A stretch of DNA of 64,000 nucleotides from Scybalousia_A sp963540815 (GCA_963540815.1 CAUTQY010000005.1:61493-125492), one strand, 5' to 3'; counted from the stretch's first letter, positions 1 to 9,610 are shown. Notes: generated by a model from the sequence alone, not told the origin. Numbers and translations: made by a program.

Positions 1-297
1 ACGCCTAAAGGTGACTTTGTTGAACTTATACTCACTTAACAAGCAGATACTCCTATAAAGTTGCTTGTCTTGTGAGTCTAAAATTCCCTGCTCACGTTTC
101 TCAAAAAAATAGCATTCTTCTTCCAGAATTTGTAATGCAATATTTAACGAGAAATATTCCTCGCCTTTTGCCTTGAAGCAGTCTAAAAGATGATTCCATG
201 CTTTGTTGTAAGCATGGATAGTCTTCTTGTGGTATCCACTGTTTGTTAGCTCTTTAACCATAAGAGCCACCAATTCTTCTATTTTTATTTTTTGCAT
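1..297 (-). CDS. Tyrosine recombinase, N-terminal fragment (runs off window)
   Basis: The open frame begins at an ATG at 297 and continues leftward past the window edge (99 codons visible). It starts MQKIKIEELVALMVKELTNS and continues with GYHKKTIHAYNKAWNHL. That is the helical SAM-like core-binding segment found at the N-terminus of Bacteroidetes phage-type integrases. The catalytic domain is outside the window, so activity cannot be judged. The base composition is AT-rich, like the chromosome and unlike the neighbouring ICE genes. Its start lies only about 140 bp from the junction where pcfJ is broken, so this recombinase could be connected with that rearrangement; this is inference. Family assignment rests on the N-terminal pattern only. 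Confidence 0.65.
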   Translation of the reverse strand, partial: MQKIKIEELVALMVKELTNSGYHKKTIHAYNKAWNHLLDCFKAKGEEYFSLNIALQILEEECYFFEKREQGILDSQDKQLYRSICLLSEYKFNKVTFRR

Positions 298-436
298 AAT
301 ATATAAGTTATTGGTTTCTGTTCGAATATAATATTAAAAGCCAATACAAAAATATTATGCACTGTATTTTTTGTATTTCCTTGTGATTATCAAATATTCA
401 GTCTAATAACTCCGCATAATATTACACTCTCCATAA

Positions 437-1501
437 TGGTGCATGTGGCTACCCTCCTGTCGGTGTTCCTTCACGCTCTCCAACACTCTCACGTCGATAA
501 GTCCGTCGGTGAACAGCAGACCGAAGTACTTTCCTTTCATTGCCTTGAACTCGGCTTCGTACTTGGCTGTTCTCTCCATTTCCTCGGCTCTGCGTTTCCG
601 TTCTGCCTGCTCGTTCTTCTTCTGCACCAACTTGTCGTGGGTGGCTCTGAGGTCGGTGGGGCATACATAGTGGGCACTGCGGATGTCCTTGCCAGTGGCT
701 TCCAACATTCGGATGGTGTCGCACCATAGGCTGATGTCCTCAATCTAATAGTGGTTGCGGATGGCTATCTTGTAGGAATTCCAGCAGGTTTCGAGGTTGG
801 TGGAGTGCATGGCGAAGTAGCGGAAGTGTTCAGTGCGTCCCGATTTAAGCAGGGTCTCACAGCGGTTGTCACGGAGTATCGCCTTGAACATTGTCAGCGG
901 TGCAAGTCCGTAGAGGTCACCCGTGAAGCCGTTGCGCTCCAGTTCGGGGATGAAGTCCATCTTCGGGTAGAGTGGTAACGTGGCGAGGTGGCTGAACGTG
1001 TCGTTGTCGTAGCGGAGTTCCATTCCTGCATAGTAGTAGAAGCAGTCGAGGTAGGGTCCCCATAGTGCGTTTAAGCCCGATGACCTCGCATCTTCCTTGT
1101 CCGTCCATATAGTATCGGCATATCTCTCGGCAGGTGGTCTTGGCTTGTTCACCTTTGCGGTGCTAGGTCTTCAGCAGGGCAACACGGAGCACTTGAAAGC
1201 CTTTCCGTGTGGTGAGCATCGTGAAGTAGACAGACTGGCGGAGGGTGCGGTCGTGGGTGTCTTTCACCTCCAACGTGCGTCCGCAATGGGGGCATACGAG
1301 GGTCTTGTTCTCCTTTTCTGTGTCCGAAATAGTCCACTGGTGTCCGCAGTCCATACATGTATGGCGCAGGGAATTGGGGTGGTGGTAGGCATAGTGCTCG
1401 GTGAGGGTGTCGGCTGTCCACTTGATAACTCTCTTGGCGATGGGTGCCGTGCCCTTGTCGGACTGGCACACCATCTTCTGATATTCCGTTCTCGGTTTCA
1501 T
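437..1501 (-). pseudogene. pcfJ-like ICE gene, N-terminal and central part, broken
   Basis: This is the PcfJ-like protein of Bacteroides conjugative transposons. The start at 1501 gives MKPRTEYQKMVCQSDKG, followed by two zinc-ribbon CxxC pairs (CMDCGH and CPHCGRT). The reading frame is interrupted by a TAG after VALLKT (near 1163), a frameshift near 1060-1075 (around GLKRTMG/GLNALWGPYL), and a second TAG after IRNHY (745-747). In the last segment the protein reads to LLFTDGLIDVRVLESVKEHR and SHMHH, where homology stops at 437. The missing C-terminal part (HHCVFCAGYYSNADSL onward) is found on the opposite strand from 46374. The gene is therefore both mutated and physically split. PcfJ has no firmly assigned function; it accompanies conjugation genes. 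Confidence 0.8.
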
Positions 1502-1514
1502 AATGCTGTAGGGT

Positions 1515-1936
1515 TTAGAAGTCGAACAATGATGGTTGCTGAATGGTGGAGGTCTGTGCCGTCCTTGCCTTTGGCTTGTTGCGGTTGGAAATGCGCTGAT
1601 AGGTCTCTCGTTCTCCAGTCGGTGGACTGCATTGCGCCTTGCCTCATGCTTTTCTTCTTCGGTGAGTTCCACGATGTGGTTCACTCGCACATCGCACTCC
1701 ATCTGCTTGCCTACCTCCAAATCCTTCTCCTCTGCTGCGTGGATGGCAAGGGAGTAGATTTCATCATCGTCGAAGCCGCGGCACTGGCTCTTCTGCACTT
1801 GGTTGAGAATGTACGTCACGATGTCGTCAATGCTGCGGTTTACTGCGTGGTACTTCTCTGCGAAGAGTTCGTCCTCGCTTGCACGTTGCTCCAGATAGGA
1901 GTGGATGGTCTGTTTGAAACTTTCCGTTCCTTTCAT
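1515..1936 (-). pseudogene. pcfK-like ICE gene with a frameshift
   Basis: The start at 1936 gives MKGTESFKQTIHSYLEQRAS, the typical N-terminus of the PcfK-like family that precedes pcfJ in Bacteroides ICEs. The family-like sequence continues through DDIVTYILNQVQKS and VNHIVELTEEEKHEARR to RLENE (about residue 110). A one-base loss near 1605 then shifts the frame. In the other frame the expected tail TYQRISNRNKPKARTAQ and QQPSLFDF, ending at 1515, is still readable. The intact protein would be about 140 residues. In the shifted frame translation runs on into the start of pcfJ and gives a false 257-residue fusion. Small conjugation-associated protein, function unknown. Confidence 0.75.
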
Positions 1937-1959
1937 AATGTATGGTGTTTGTTGATTTC

Positions 1960-2187
1960 TTACTTGCTTGTCATTCGCTTAATCATTCCGATGTGGTATT
2001 GTTGTGCCACATCGTAGTGCATCCATTCCACGAAGTCTGCCCTGCCGTCATTGTTCAGTTCACGGAACATTTCGGTAAACTGCGTGTGGTTGCCGTTGAT
2101 GTAGGTCTCTGCCATATACTCGAAGATGTTTTCTACCTCGTAGTATCTGCATTGCTGCTGAATAGTTTTGTTGCGTCTTGTTGCCAT
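1960..2187 (-). CDS. Small ICE-associated hypothetical protein
   Basis: A 75-residue protein starting MATRRNKTIQQQCRYYEVE, directly upstream of pcfK in the same direction (23-bp gap). It is mostly helical, charged and without membrane segments or metal motifs. Position and composition match the run of small uncharacterised genes next to pcfK/pcfJ in Bacteroides conjugative transposons. No interruption is visible. Function unknown. Confidence 0.55.
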   Translation of the reverse strand: MATRRNKTIQQQCRYYEVENIFEYMAETYINGNHTQFTEMFRELNNDGRADFVEWMHYDVAQQYHIGMIKRMTSK

Positions 2188-2219
2188 TGTCGTATGGGTT
2201 TTAATTGGTTATTTTCTTT

Positions 2220-2417
2220 TCAGAGTGACACAATCCAAAGGAAAGTGCCGACCATTAGGAGGATGGTGAGGATTATCGCCACACAAGAGAGGATGATGGA
2301 GATAACAGTCTCAATGACTGCCGCCATCAGGTTGCACACGAGGTTCATCAGCCAGTCCAGTAAGCGGAGGGGCATCAGAGCCACTACCATTGCCGTGGAT
2401 ATTGCCATTTGTCTCAT
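2220..2417 (-). CDS. Small membrane protein of the ICE
   Basis: The start at 2417 (MRQMAISTAMVVALMPLRLL) gives about 65 residues. An upstream frame extension to 2516 exists, but it adds a polar, unconvincing leader. The protein is dominated by two hydrophobic stretches, around LLDWLMNLVCNLMAAVIETV and IILSCVAIILTILLMVGTFL, so a two-pass inner-membrane protein is likely. It lies 32 bp upstream of the preceding small ICE gene on the same strand and probably shares its transcript. I do not recognise the family. Confidence 0.5.
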   Translation of the reverse strand: MRQMAISTAMVVALMPLRLLDWLMNLVCNLMAAVIETVISIILSCVAIILTILLMVGTFLWIVSL

Positions 2418-2517
2418 ATTGCGTTTGGGTTTGGTTTGTATATGATTGCGGTTTCCACAAGTCGGAGGAAGTGAGTTTCCTGCCTTTGCCCTATATGTGT
2501 CCGCTGAACTTGCCATT

Positions 2518-3637
2518 TTTTTGCGTCAGTCCTGTCGCCGTTGTCGTTTCGTTTCGGCGGCTCCACCATGGACACGAGGTCGGCTATACAAGTTTTTCGT
2601 GAAAAATACTACCTCCATTTAGCGGAGTGTGGAGATTTTTTGCGAAACGCCTACGCCCCGAACTTGGAGAGCCGAAATCAGGTGGCCATAACTTTGCCGC
2701 CCAAACGGAACGACCGGAGTCGGGACAGTAAAGAGTTGCGATTCGCGGAAATGACACATATATGAGGCTAGAACTCGGCTCTCCGACGCGGTGGTAAGCC
2801 GATGCGTATAGTCACTGAGGTTTCTGGAACATGAAACTGACAATATAATAAAGGTACGGAAAAAGATGTGCAAGATTGGACTTCCCCTATATGACGGCAA
2901 ATGTGCCAATGAACAAAGAAAAGCAGGGACAGCAAGCCCATGAAGCAAGTGTGCATTGGAACAGACAGACAAATGGTAACATCTGTTTGGCTTTTCCGAC
3001 GCACTCTTGTGGGGATTGCTCCATAGCATACAACTCTCTGTACCTCTCCATTCGTACCAGTACGATGCGATAGATACAGAATATTGGGTGCCTGTTTGCT
3101 TTTCAACTTCTTCCAACCGTCATTCACAGCCGACTGCCGTCATCGGGAGCCGTCCGCAGGGAGTGGCAACCATAGAAGTTAGCGTGCTATATTCTCGCCA
3201 CTCCGTTACTATAGCACTCTCTCCGGCTCGTCCGCAGAGTGTGATACAGCAACAAAGGACAGCCCAACGACGAAGCTGTCAGCCATGAGGAAAGTTGAGG
3301 GAGCAGAGAAACTAATCGTGAAAGAGCAACCGTTACCGAAAATGGAATAGGTAACTGAAAGACATGAAACGACCTGCCCGAAGGAAACAAAATGCTATAA
3401 AAGCGTTAAAAAATGCCTTTTCCTTGGTGGTAACAGAATAAATGATTACCTTTGCACTCACTAAGAAGCGTTCTTTGGAAATGTGTATAACGAGACAGAA
3501 TATGTAATTCAGCTCGTTTCTAAATCGTTACCTAATTACCACACACGACAAGGTAACAAAATGATTTCTAAAGAGTTATAAAATCCCTCGTAACAAGCAT
3601 TGGAAGGAATGCTTTCAAAAACAATAAATTTGATACG
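2518..3637. other. Gene-poor end of the ICE with GTTACC/GGTAAC repeats
   Basis: I see no convincing gene here. Open frames of 60-165 codons occur on both strands, but they overlap each other, have odd composition and match nothing I know. The right part carries five exact GTTACC/GGTAAC hexamers (3332-3337, 3350-3355, 3429-3434, 3527-3532, 3552-3557), far more than chance in 230 bp. These could be arm-type integrase binding sites at the ICE end. A promoter-like element lies at 3424-3454. Base composition changes to chromosome-like AT-richness at about 3600. Confidence 0.5.
3424..3454 (+). promoter_or_regulatory. Bacteroidetes-type promoter
   Basis: TTGG at 3424 and TACCTTTG at 3447-3454 fit the Bacteroidetes -33/-7 pattern (TTTG and TAnnTTTG) with about 19 bases between. 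No intact gene follows for several hundred bases. The TTACCTTTGC part also resembles the GTAnnTTTGC core of CTnDOT-type attachment sites with one mismatch, so it could be part of an attachment region. Confidence 0.4.
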
Positions 3638-4049
3638 GTGATAATGTCAGCATTAACGCCACCGATAATAGATAGTTTTACTTTTTCCTCAACAATGGAT
3701 TCTAATGCGTCGTATGATATAGTTTTTATCGTTCCGTGTCAGTCGTATTATCTTTATAGTTCAGCAGATATATGGAAGGATTTTAATTTGCAATGTAAAT
3801 GGATTGGATTAACCGACATAAAAGAACAAGATTTGGTTTATATATCCCAATCCGGTAACAAAAATATTGCATGTTGATAATGGCACTACAAAAGTAAGAA
3901 GCATAGAGATATATGGTATGTTGGGTAATATGGTAATGGAACGAGAAATCAACGGTACGAAATTCGAAATAAATGTTGAGAATTTAACGCAAGGAGAATA
4001 TACATTGCAGTTGATTTTTGAAAATCGAGTAAAAACAAAAGAAGAATAA
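3638..4049 (+). pseudogene. Tail of a BspA-like leucine-rich repeat surface protein with T9SS sorting domain
   Basis: The first part reads ALTPPIIDSFTFSSTM and then VFIVPCQSYYLYSSADIWKD. This is the pattern of the last leucine-rich repeats of BspA-type surface proteins (TPP...F...VPC.S...Y...W..F). The second part, in another frame, reads HVDNGTTKVRSIEIYGMLGN through NLTQGEYTLQLIFENRVKTK. That is a type A T9SS C-terminal sorting domain. The frames join near 3865 with a frameshift, and no start codon or upstream repeats remain. Only the decayed 3' end of a large secreted protein survives, at the junction with the ICE. Confidence 0.65.
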
Positions 4050-4127
4050 GGAAGATTTTCTTAATAAGATTGCATATTTAAGAAATCTTGTATGGTGATT
4101 TTGCAAATTAAAAAATATTTTTATAGC

Positions 4128-4561
4128 ATGAAAAAATAACTTTCGCTATATTAATCGCAACTATGGGCATCCTCGCATTTACTTTTGTAAGCTGTGATAA
4201 TAATGAAGAGAATGCAACAATTTTATTAAATACGGAATGGCATTTGGTTGAAATCATTGATGGAGTAAACGGCAGGTTAATATTATCCGATACTGCTGAT
4301 GGTTGTTATAACATTCGGTTTTATAACAATAAAATAACCGGAATAGGTAAAATCAATGAATTTTCCGGCACATATACTTTGAATAATAACAACCTTTCCA
4401 TACACATTCATTCTGTAACCGAGGTAGGAACACCAGACGAAATAGGAAATTTGATATTCAAATACTTGAATGGTATAAAATCGTTCCAAATAGTAAATAA
4501 TAATATTCTCCGATTATACTATGATGATGGTATTAAATTTTTATTATTAAAAAGGAAATAG
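4128..4561 (+). pseudogene. META/HslJ-like lipoprotein with a frameshift at its start
   Basis: The natural start appears to be the ATG at 4128, but MKK is followed at once by a stop. One base later the frame reads ITFAILIATMGILAFTFVSC, a lipoprotein signal ending in a lipobox cysteine. After it comes a β-rich domain (NTEWHLVEIIDG..., ...FSGTYTLNNNNLSIHI...) resembling META/HslJ-type lipoproteins. An internal ATG at 4163 gives 132 residues but loses most of the signal peptide. One base missing in the A-run explains the break. The product would be a periplasmic or outer-membrane lipoprotein of unknown role. Confidence 0.55.
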
Positions 4562-4565
4562 GGTA

Positions 4566-6530
4566 ATGAAAAAAATAATCAACTTTATTGTTATAAATAT
4601 TTTAATTATAACATGTTCTTATTGCCAATTAAGTGTAACGGAGAAGCCTATTAGTTTTTCCCACGAAGTACCGATGGTGAATTCTGTGAAAATATTACTT
4701 TCATTAGACATGAATAGTATTAATGCTGAAGATTCTATTAATGCAAATTAAGGCAAACCGCCAAGATTTGGGTATGCACATCCTGTTAATTATAATTTAT
4801 CCAACTCCGGAGAATGGTTAACGCTTAAAAATGGTGGTAAAATTTGGAGATTGGAGATAATATGTCCGGACGCCCTATCAATAAATCTATTATATGACAG
4901 ATTTTATATTCCATAAGAAGCGAAGTTTTTTATTTATGGCAAAGATACGGTGCATTTACTATGAGCATTTACCTCTAACAACAATAAAGGGGATAGAAAT
5001 AATATAAGAGGGTTTGCAACGGGTTTGATTTATAGCGATATTATTATTTTAGAGTATTATGTTCCGGCTCAATGTAAAAATGATTATGGGGAAATTTCTA
5101 TTGCCTATGTTGTTCAAGGATATAAACATATAGACATTTCTAATGGTGAGGCAACTACAGGTTTTGGTAGCTCTGGCTCTTGTCAAGTGAATATAAATTG
5201 TGAGGAGGGACAAAATTGGCAAGAGGAAAAAATGCTGTGGCATTGTTAATAATAGACGGACAGTTTCTTTGTTCTGGCGCCCTTATAAATACAACAAAAA
5301 ATGATAATACTCCGTATTTATTAACAGCGAGTCATTGTTTGAATGGACACGATGCCATTAATAATGCAAATTGTGATTACTGGACATTTCTATGGGATTA
5401 TGAGTCTCCGAATTGTGAAAATCCAACAATAGAACCGATTCGTCTGTCTACAAGTGGAGCCATTGTTAAAGCAAATAATAGTGTTTCAGATTTTGCACTG
5501 TTACAATTAACAGAAGATCCTCGCAACATACAAAGTGCTAATTTATATTATCTGGGTTGGGATAATTCCGGTAATTTTGGCAATAGTGGCGTCGGGATTC
5601 ATCATCCGCGGGGCGATATAAAGAAAATAGCTACGCTGGAAACCACATCCAACTTGAATAATTCTGATAATTTTGGGAAATTTTATTGGAATAGTACTCC
5701 TAATGGTTATAGTGTAACGGTGGTTCTTCTGGTTCTCCTCTTATTAATAATAAGCATATTATTGGACAACTCTACTGTGGAAGCTCCATAAATTGCATAC
5801 AACCGAGTGAAGATTTGGCTATTTATGGTAAATTCAGTATTTCATGGACAGGTGGAGATAACTCTGATAATAGAAGAAAATTACAGACATGGCTTGACCC
5901 TCTGAATACTGGCACAGTAACTATGGGAGGGAGTAATGCTGTGTATGATATTGATTTGTACATTCGTGACAGTGAAACAGATGACGGAACCGAGCCAAGT
6001 AATGTTGAAATTATGTGGAATAGCCCCGATATATGGATTGAAGATATGAATGGCAATGTTATTGATAATTCTCACGGTAATACGGAGTACAAAGTCTGCG
6101 TAAGAATTCATAACAAAAGCGATATATCTTCTCGCGGAGAGGAAAGATTGTTTCTGAACTGGGCAAAAGCAGGAATAGATTTGGTCTGGGACAACAACTG
6201 GAGCGGAGCGTTTTAATTGCGGAGAACAACAATATAAAGGTTATGCTATTGGAAACCCAAACGGAATTATCATTCCCTCCATACCCGCAAACGGAGAGTA
6301 TGTGGCAAAAGTTACCTGGCTCGTCCCTATGAGTGAAGATTATCAAAATTGTACTGACGCAGGTAGCGAATATTGGCATTTTTGTCTTGTAGCAAGAGTG
6401 CACGACGGAGAAAAGTAAGTAGAAAACAACAAAAACTTTAAATATTCAAAACCTAAGTGCAGGTCAATACAACATTCAAATACTCTCCGATAATAAAATA
6501 TTGGATTTCAAAAAATTAATTATAGAATAA
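4566..6530 (+). pseudogene. Secreted trypsin-like serine protease with T9SS tail, heavily decayed
   Basis: The start at 4566 gives a signal peptide (MKKIINFIVINILIITCSYC). The N-terminal region carries in-frame stops after NSINAN, FYIP and TVHLL. The S1-family core then appears: GSSGSCQVNINCEEGQNW, a catalytic His in LLTASHC near 5320-5340, and after a frameshift near 5720 the Ser motif NGGSSGSPLINNKHIIGQLY. A further frameshift occurs near 6210 before FNCGEQQYKGYAIGNP. The end (NLSAGQYNIQILSDNKILDF, stop 6528-6530) is a type A T9SS sorting tail. The whole resembles Bacteroidetes lysyl-endopeptidase/trypsin-like exported proteases. At least three nonsense and three frameshift lesions make it a clear pseudogene. 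Confidence 0.8.
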
Positions 6531-6544
6531 AACCAAAGCGTATA

Positions 6545-6580
6545 AGGGTTCTTTTAACATCGTTTGGTTAAAAGAACTCT
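6545..6580 (+). terminator. Rho-independent terminator after the protease pseudogene
   Basis: A 14-bp stem with one G-T wobble (AGGGTTCTTTTAAC / GTTAAAAGAACTCT) lies 14 bp after the pseudogene stop and is followed by a T-rich stretch. Confidence 0.6.
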
Positions 6581-6737
6581 TGTATCCTTTGTTATTGTAA
6601 ATTATAATTTACCTATAATCAATAATATGCCCTAACATTTCTTTGTATAAAATGCTACTCTGTAATAAAAAGTATAAAAAACTTTGGTAATAAGTAAAAA
6701 CTCAATACCTTTGCAAATTGAAATCAGTGGACTACAT

Positions 6738-6812
6738 GGTATCTTTAGTTCAGTAGGTTAGAACGTCGGATTGTGGTTCCGAAGGTCGTGAGTTCGAATC
6801 TCACAAGATACC
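6738..6812 (+). tRNA. tRNA-His (anticodon GTG)
   Basis: Folding by eye gives acceptor GTATCTT (6739-6745) with AAGATAC (6805-6811), D stem GTTC/GAAC, anticodon stem TCGGA/TCCGA with loop TTGTGGT, and T arm GTGAG-TTCGAAT-CTCAC. The anticodon is GTG at 6773-6775. The extra G at 6738 opposite C73 at 6812 is the histidine tRNA identity pair. CCA is not encoded. A TACCTTTG element lies upstream, at about 6708-6715. Confidence 0.95.
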
Positions 6813-6815
6813 CAT

Positions 6816-6860
6816 AAAAGAGGCTTTAAGGTCAAAGGAGATGAGACTTTAAAGCCTTTT
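6816..6860 (+). terminator. Terminator after tRNA-His
   Basis: Inverted repeat AAAAGAGGCTTTAAGGTC / GACTTTAAAGCCTTTT (small mismatches, 11-base loop), starting three bases after the tRNA and ending in a T run. Confidence 0.6.
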
Positions 6861-6896
6861 AATCTATCTTGTAATATAAAAAAATCAGTGATCGTT

Positions 6897-7772
6897 ATGC
6901 ATAAAGCAGGTTTTGTAAATATAATAGGTAACCCCAACGTAGGCAAAAGTACCCTAATGAATGCTTTGGTCGGAGAGAATTTGTCAATAACAACATTTAA
7001 GGCACAAACAACAAGGCATAGAATAATGGGTATAGCAAACGGAGAGGACTTTCAAATAGTTTATTCCGATACTCCCGGTATAGTTAACCCTCACTATAGA
7101 CTACATGAACAAATGATGTCTTTTGTATATTCCGCTTTAAAGGACGCCGATATTTTTTTATTGGTTACCGAAGTAGGAGAAATTCTAAAGAGCGAGAAAA
7201 CACTAAATTATATTATTAATAGCAAAACCCCTGTAATACTTGTTATCAATAAAATAGACCTATCGGCACAAAATATCATAAATGAAAAAATAACCTATTG
7301 GCAAAATACAATTCCGCGAGCTGTCGTTATACCTTGTTCCGCCACGGAAATGTTCAATTTGGATAAAATTTTTGATGCTATCATTAGCCTTCTGCCTGAG
7401 AATCCTCCTTATTTTTCCAAGGATGAACTAACCGACAAGAGTATGCGGTTTTTTGCCTCCGAAATCATAAGAGAAAAGATACTCTTATATTACAACAAAG
7501 AAATACCTTATTCTTGTGAAGTTGTTATAGATGAATACAAAGAAAAAGACAGTATTGATTATATTTCTGCGATTATTTATGTAGAAAGAGAAAGCCAAAA
7601 AGGGATATTGTTGGGATACAAGGGTAATATGATAAAAAAAACGGGTACGCAAGCTCGTAAGAACATAGAAAAATTTACAGGCAAAAAATGTTATCTGAAT
7701 TTATTTATAAAGGTAAAAGAAAATTGGCGAAATAATGACAAAGACTTAAAACATTTTGGTTATGAACAATAG
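6897..7772 (+). CDS. era: GTPase Era
   Basis: Era binds the 3' end of 16S rRNA and helps assemble the 30S subunit. From the ATG at 6897 (291 residues) the G motifs are in order: P-loop GNPNVGKS (11-18), DTPG (58-61) and NKID (118-121). A C-terminal KH domain contains GYKGNMIKKTGTQARKNIEK. An in-frame GTG at 6888 would add three residues; the ATG is preferred. Length is normal for the family. The stop overlaps the start of the following flavoprotein gene by 11 bases, so the two are probably co-transcribed. No defects are seen. Confidence 0.95.
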   Translation: MHKAGFVNIIGNPNVGKSTLMNALVGENLSITTFKAQTTRHRIMGIANGEDFQIVYSDTPGIVNPHYRLHEQMMSFVYSALKDADIFLLVTEVGEILKSEKTLNYIINSKTPVILVINKIDLSAQNIINEKITYWQNTIPRAVVIPCSATEMFNLDKIFDAIISLLPENPPYFSKDELTDKSMRFFASEIIREKILLYYNKEIPYSCEVVIDEYKEKDSIDYISAIIYVERESQKGILLGYKGNMIKKTGTQARKNIEKFTGKKCYLNLFIKVKENWRNNDKDLKHFGYEQ

Positions 7773-8997
7773 TGAGGTCATAATTATAGGAGGCGGAGTG
7801 TCGGGACTTATGTGTGCCAACGTGTTGATGGAAAAAAATAAGAGAGTATTAATTTTGGAAAAAAAACATCAACCGGGGTTAAAATTAAGAATAACGGGTA
7901 AGGGACGTTGCAATATTACAAACACCAAGTACAAGGAAGAATATCTCTCACATATAAACAACCCTAGGTTTTTTGAATATTCCTTTGATAATTTTGATAA
8001 TAGGGACTTATGTAATTTTTTTGAGAGAAGAGGCTTGCAACTTGTGGAAGAAAGAGGCGGAAGAGTTTTTCCTAAAACCGGCAAGGCTTCGGATGTTTTT
8101 TTTAATCTCATAAAACCTTTGGAAAACAGTCCCCTTGTTAGTATGGAAAAAAATTGTAGGGCAGAAAATCTTATTGTTAAAAATAATAGAGTAGTAGGAG
8201 TAAATACCTCTAAGGGAGATTTTCTTGCAAATCATGTTGTGATATGCACAGGAGGGAAGACTTACCCTAGTACAGGCTCAGAGGGAGAAGGGTATTTTCT
8301 TGCAAGTCAAGTAGGACATAATATAAAAAAACCTATTCCCGTACTTGTAGGACTTAGAACAAGAAGAGGATACGAAAAAGAGTTACAGAATTTTTTGGTT
8401 AAAAACTGTCAAGTAAATATAACCGATAAATTTCACAAAAAAATTACAATGTTCGGAGACGTAATTTTGGATGAATACGGGGTAAGCGGTCCTGTTATTC
8501 TGACTCTTTCTCGCTTACTATCGGAGGATATGGATAAGGGGAAAGTGTTTTATATAAACATAGATTTGAAACCCAAACTAAGTAAGGAGCAACTTCTGAA
8601 AGAAATACAACAAACTTTTTTGCAAAGACGTATGGAACAAGTAGCCTCCGTGCTGAGAAAATGGTTCGCAAAACCTTTTATAAAAGAAGTTTTGTATATC
8701 TGTCGTCTGAATGGAAAAACGATGGCCAAAAATATTACACAGGAGAATATTAAGGACATACTTTGGTACATGAAAGACAGGAAAGAGAAAATCATAGGAG
8801 ATATGGGTTGGAAAGAGGCCATTGTTACTAAGGGAGGAGTAAGCTTAAATGAAATAGATGCAAAAACCATGAAAAGTAAAAAAATAAAGGGTTTGTCTTT
8901 TTGTGGAGAAGTAATGGATTTGGATGCAGATACCGGAGGATATAATTTACAAATAGCCTTCTCTACTGCAAAACTTTGTGCAGACTCCATACAATAA
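7762..8997 (+). CDS. HI0933/YhiN-family FAD-dependent flavoprotein
   Basis: The ATG at 7762 gives 411 residues starting MNNSEVIIIGGGVSGLMCAN, a Rossmann FAD-binding motif. LRITGKGRCNITN and the C-terminal GGVSLNEID / LSFCGEVMDLDADTGGYNLQ are typical of the HI0933 (BaiN-like, NAD(P)/FAD-dependent oxidoreductase) family. Members reduce C=C bonds in some bacteria, but the substrate here is unknown. It overlaps the end of era, suggesting translational coupling. It is followed seven bases later, tail to tail, by rnhB. Confidence 0.9.
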   Translation: MNNSEVIIIGGGVSGLMCANVLMEKNKRVLILEKKHQPGLKLRITGKGRCNITNTKYKEEYLSHINNPRFFEYSFDNFDNRDLCNFFERRGLQLVEERGGRVFPKTGKASDVFFNLIKPLENSPLVSMEKNCRAENLIVKNNRVVGVNTSKGDFLANHVVICTGGKTYPSTGSEGEGYFLASQVGHNIKKPIPVLVGLRTRRGYEKELQNFLVKNCQVNITDKFHKKITMFGDVILDEYGVSGPVILTLSRLLSEDMDKGKVFYINIDLKPKLSKEQLLKEIQQTFLQRRMEQVASVLRKWFAKPFIKEVLYICRLNGKTMAKNITQENIKDILWYMKDRKEKIIGDMGWKEAIVTKGGVSLNEIDAKTMKSKKIKGLSFCGEVMDLDADTGGYNLQIAFSTAKLCADSIQ

Positions 8998-9004
8998 AAA
9001 AATC

Positions 9005-9604
9005 TTAATCAAATAAAGTTTTTTCGTCTGTCAAACGAAAAGTTTTTCTGTGTAAGGGAGTAATACCATGTATTTCTATCGCTTTGCGATGTTCTTTTGT
9101 GGGATAACCTTTATTTTTCTTCCATTGATATTCAGGGTAAATCTTATCCAGATTCAACATTGCATCATCCCTATATGTTTTTGCCAAAACGGAGGCTGCC
9201 GCTATTGACATATACGTAGCATCACCCTTGACTATGGTTTTGTGGGGTATGCCCGTATTATTATAAAACTTGTTGCCGTCTATAAGCAAAAAATCCGGTT
9301 TTATTTTTAGCTTTTGAATGGCAAGATTCATAGCCTTAATACTTGCAATAAGTATGTTTGTATTATCTATTTCATTATTAGAAATTTCACAAACGTAATA
9401 ATCCAAAGCCTCTTTTTCTATTATGGTTCTTAATTCCCTCCTTTGTTTGTCGGTAAGTTTTTTGGAATCGTTTAGCATCCGATTTTCAAAATCTTTTGGC
9501 AGAATAACGGCTGCGGCAAAGACTCCTCCCGCAAGACAGCCGCGTCCTGCCTCGTCACAGCCACATTCCAATTTATTGGAGTTATCATAATAGGGCTTTA
9601 ACAT
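9005..9604 (-). CDS. rnhB: Ribonuclease HII
   Basis: 199 residues, start at 9604. RNase HII removes ribonucleotides and RNA from DNA-RNA hybrids. The metal-binding motif GCDEAGRG (D17, E18) is followed by the conserved LLIDGNKF and SIAAASVLAKTYRD segments carrying the other acidic residues. Length is typical. The gene is last in a minus-strand run (CDP-alcohol transferase, flippase-like, HAD, rnhB) with gaps of a few bases, so it probably shares their transcript. Intact. Confidence 0.93.
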   Translation of the reverse strand: MLKPYYDNSNKLECGCDEAGRGCLAGGVFAAAVILPKDFENRMLNDSKKLTDKQRRELRTIIEKEALDYYVCEISNNEIDNTNILIASIKAMNLAIQKLKIKPDFLLIDGNKFYNNTGIPHKTIVKGDATYMSIAAASVLAKTYRDDAMLNLDKIYPEYQWKKNKGYPTKEHRKAIEIHGITPLHRKTFRLTDEKTLFD

Positions 9605-9610
9605 AGGGTC

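Noticed and set aside
1163..1936. A 257-residue PcfK-PcfJ fusion protein
   Set aside because: It arises only because a frameshift near 1605 removes the pcfK stop. The proper pcfK tail (QQPSLFDF, stop at 1515) and the pcfJ start (1501) are both still visible.
1097..2017. A 306-codon plus-strand open frame
   Set aside because: It is the antisense shadow of pcfJ/pcfK. Its translation is rich in Cys, Leu, Val and His without any motif, while the minus strand matches known ICE families.
2619..3127. Minus-strand open frames of 119-165 codons in the gene-poor ICE end
   Set aside because: They overlap in two frames and a plus-strand frame covers the same bases. Composition is irregular and no family pattern is visible.
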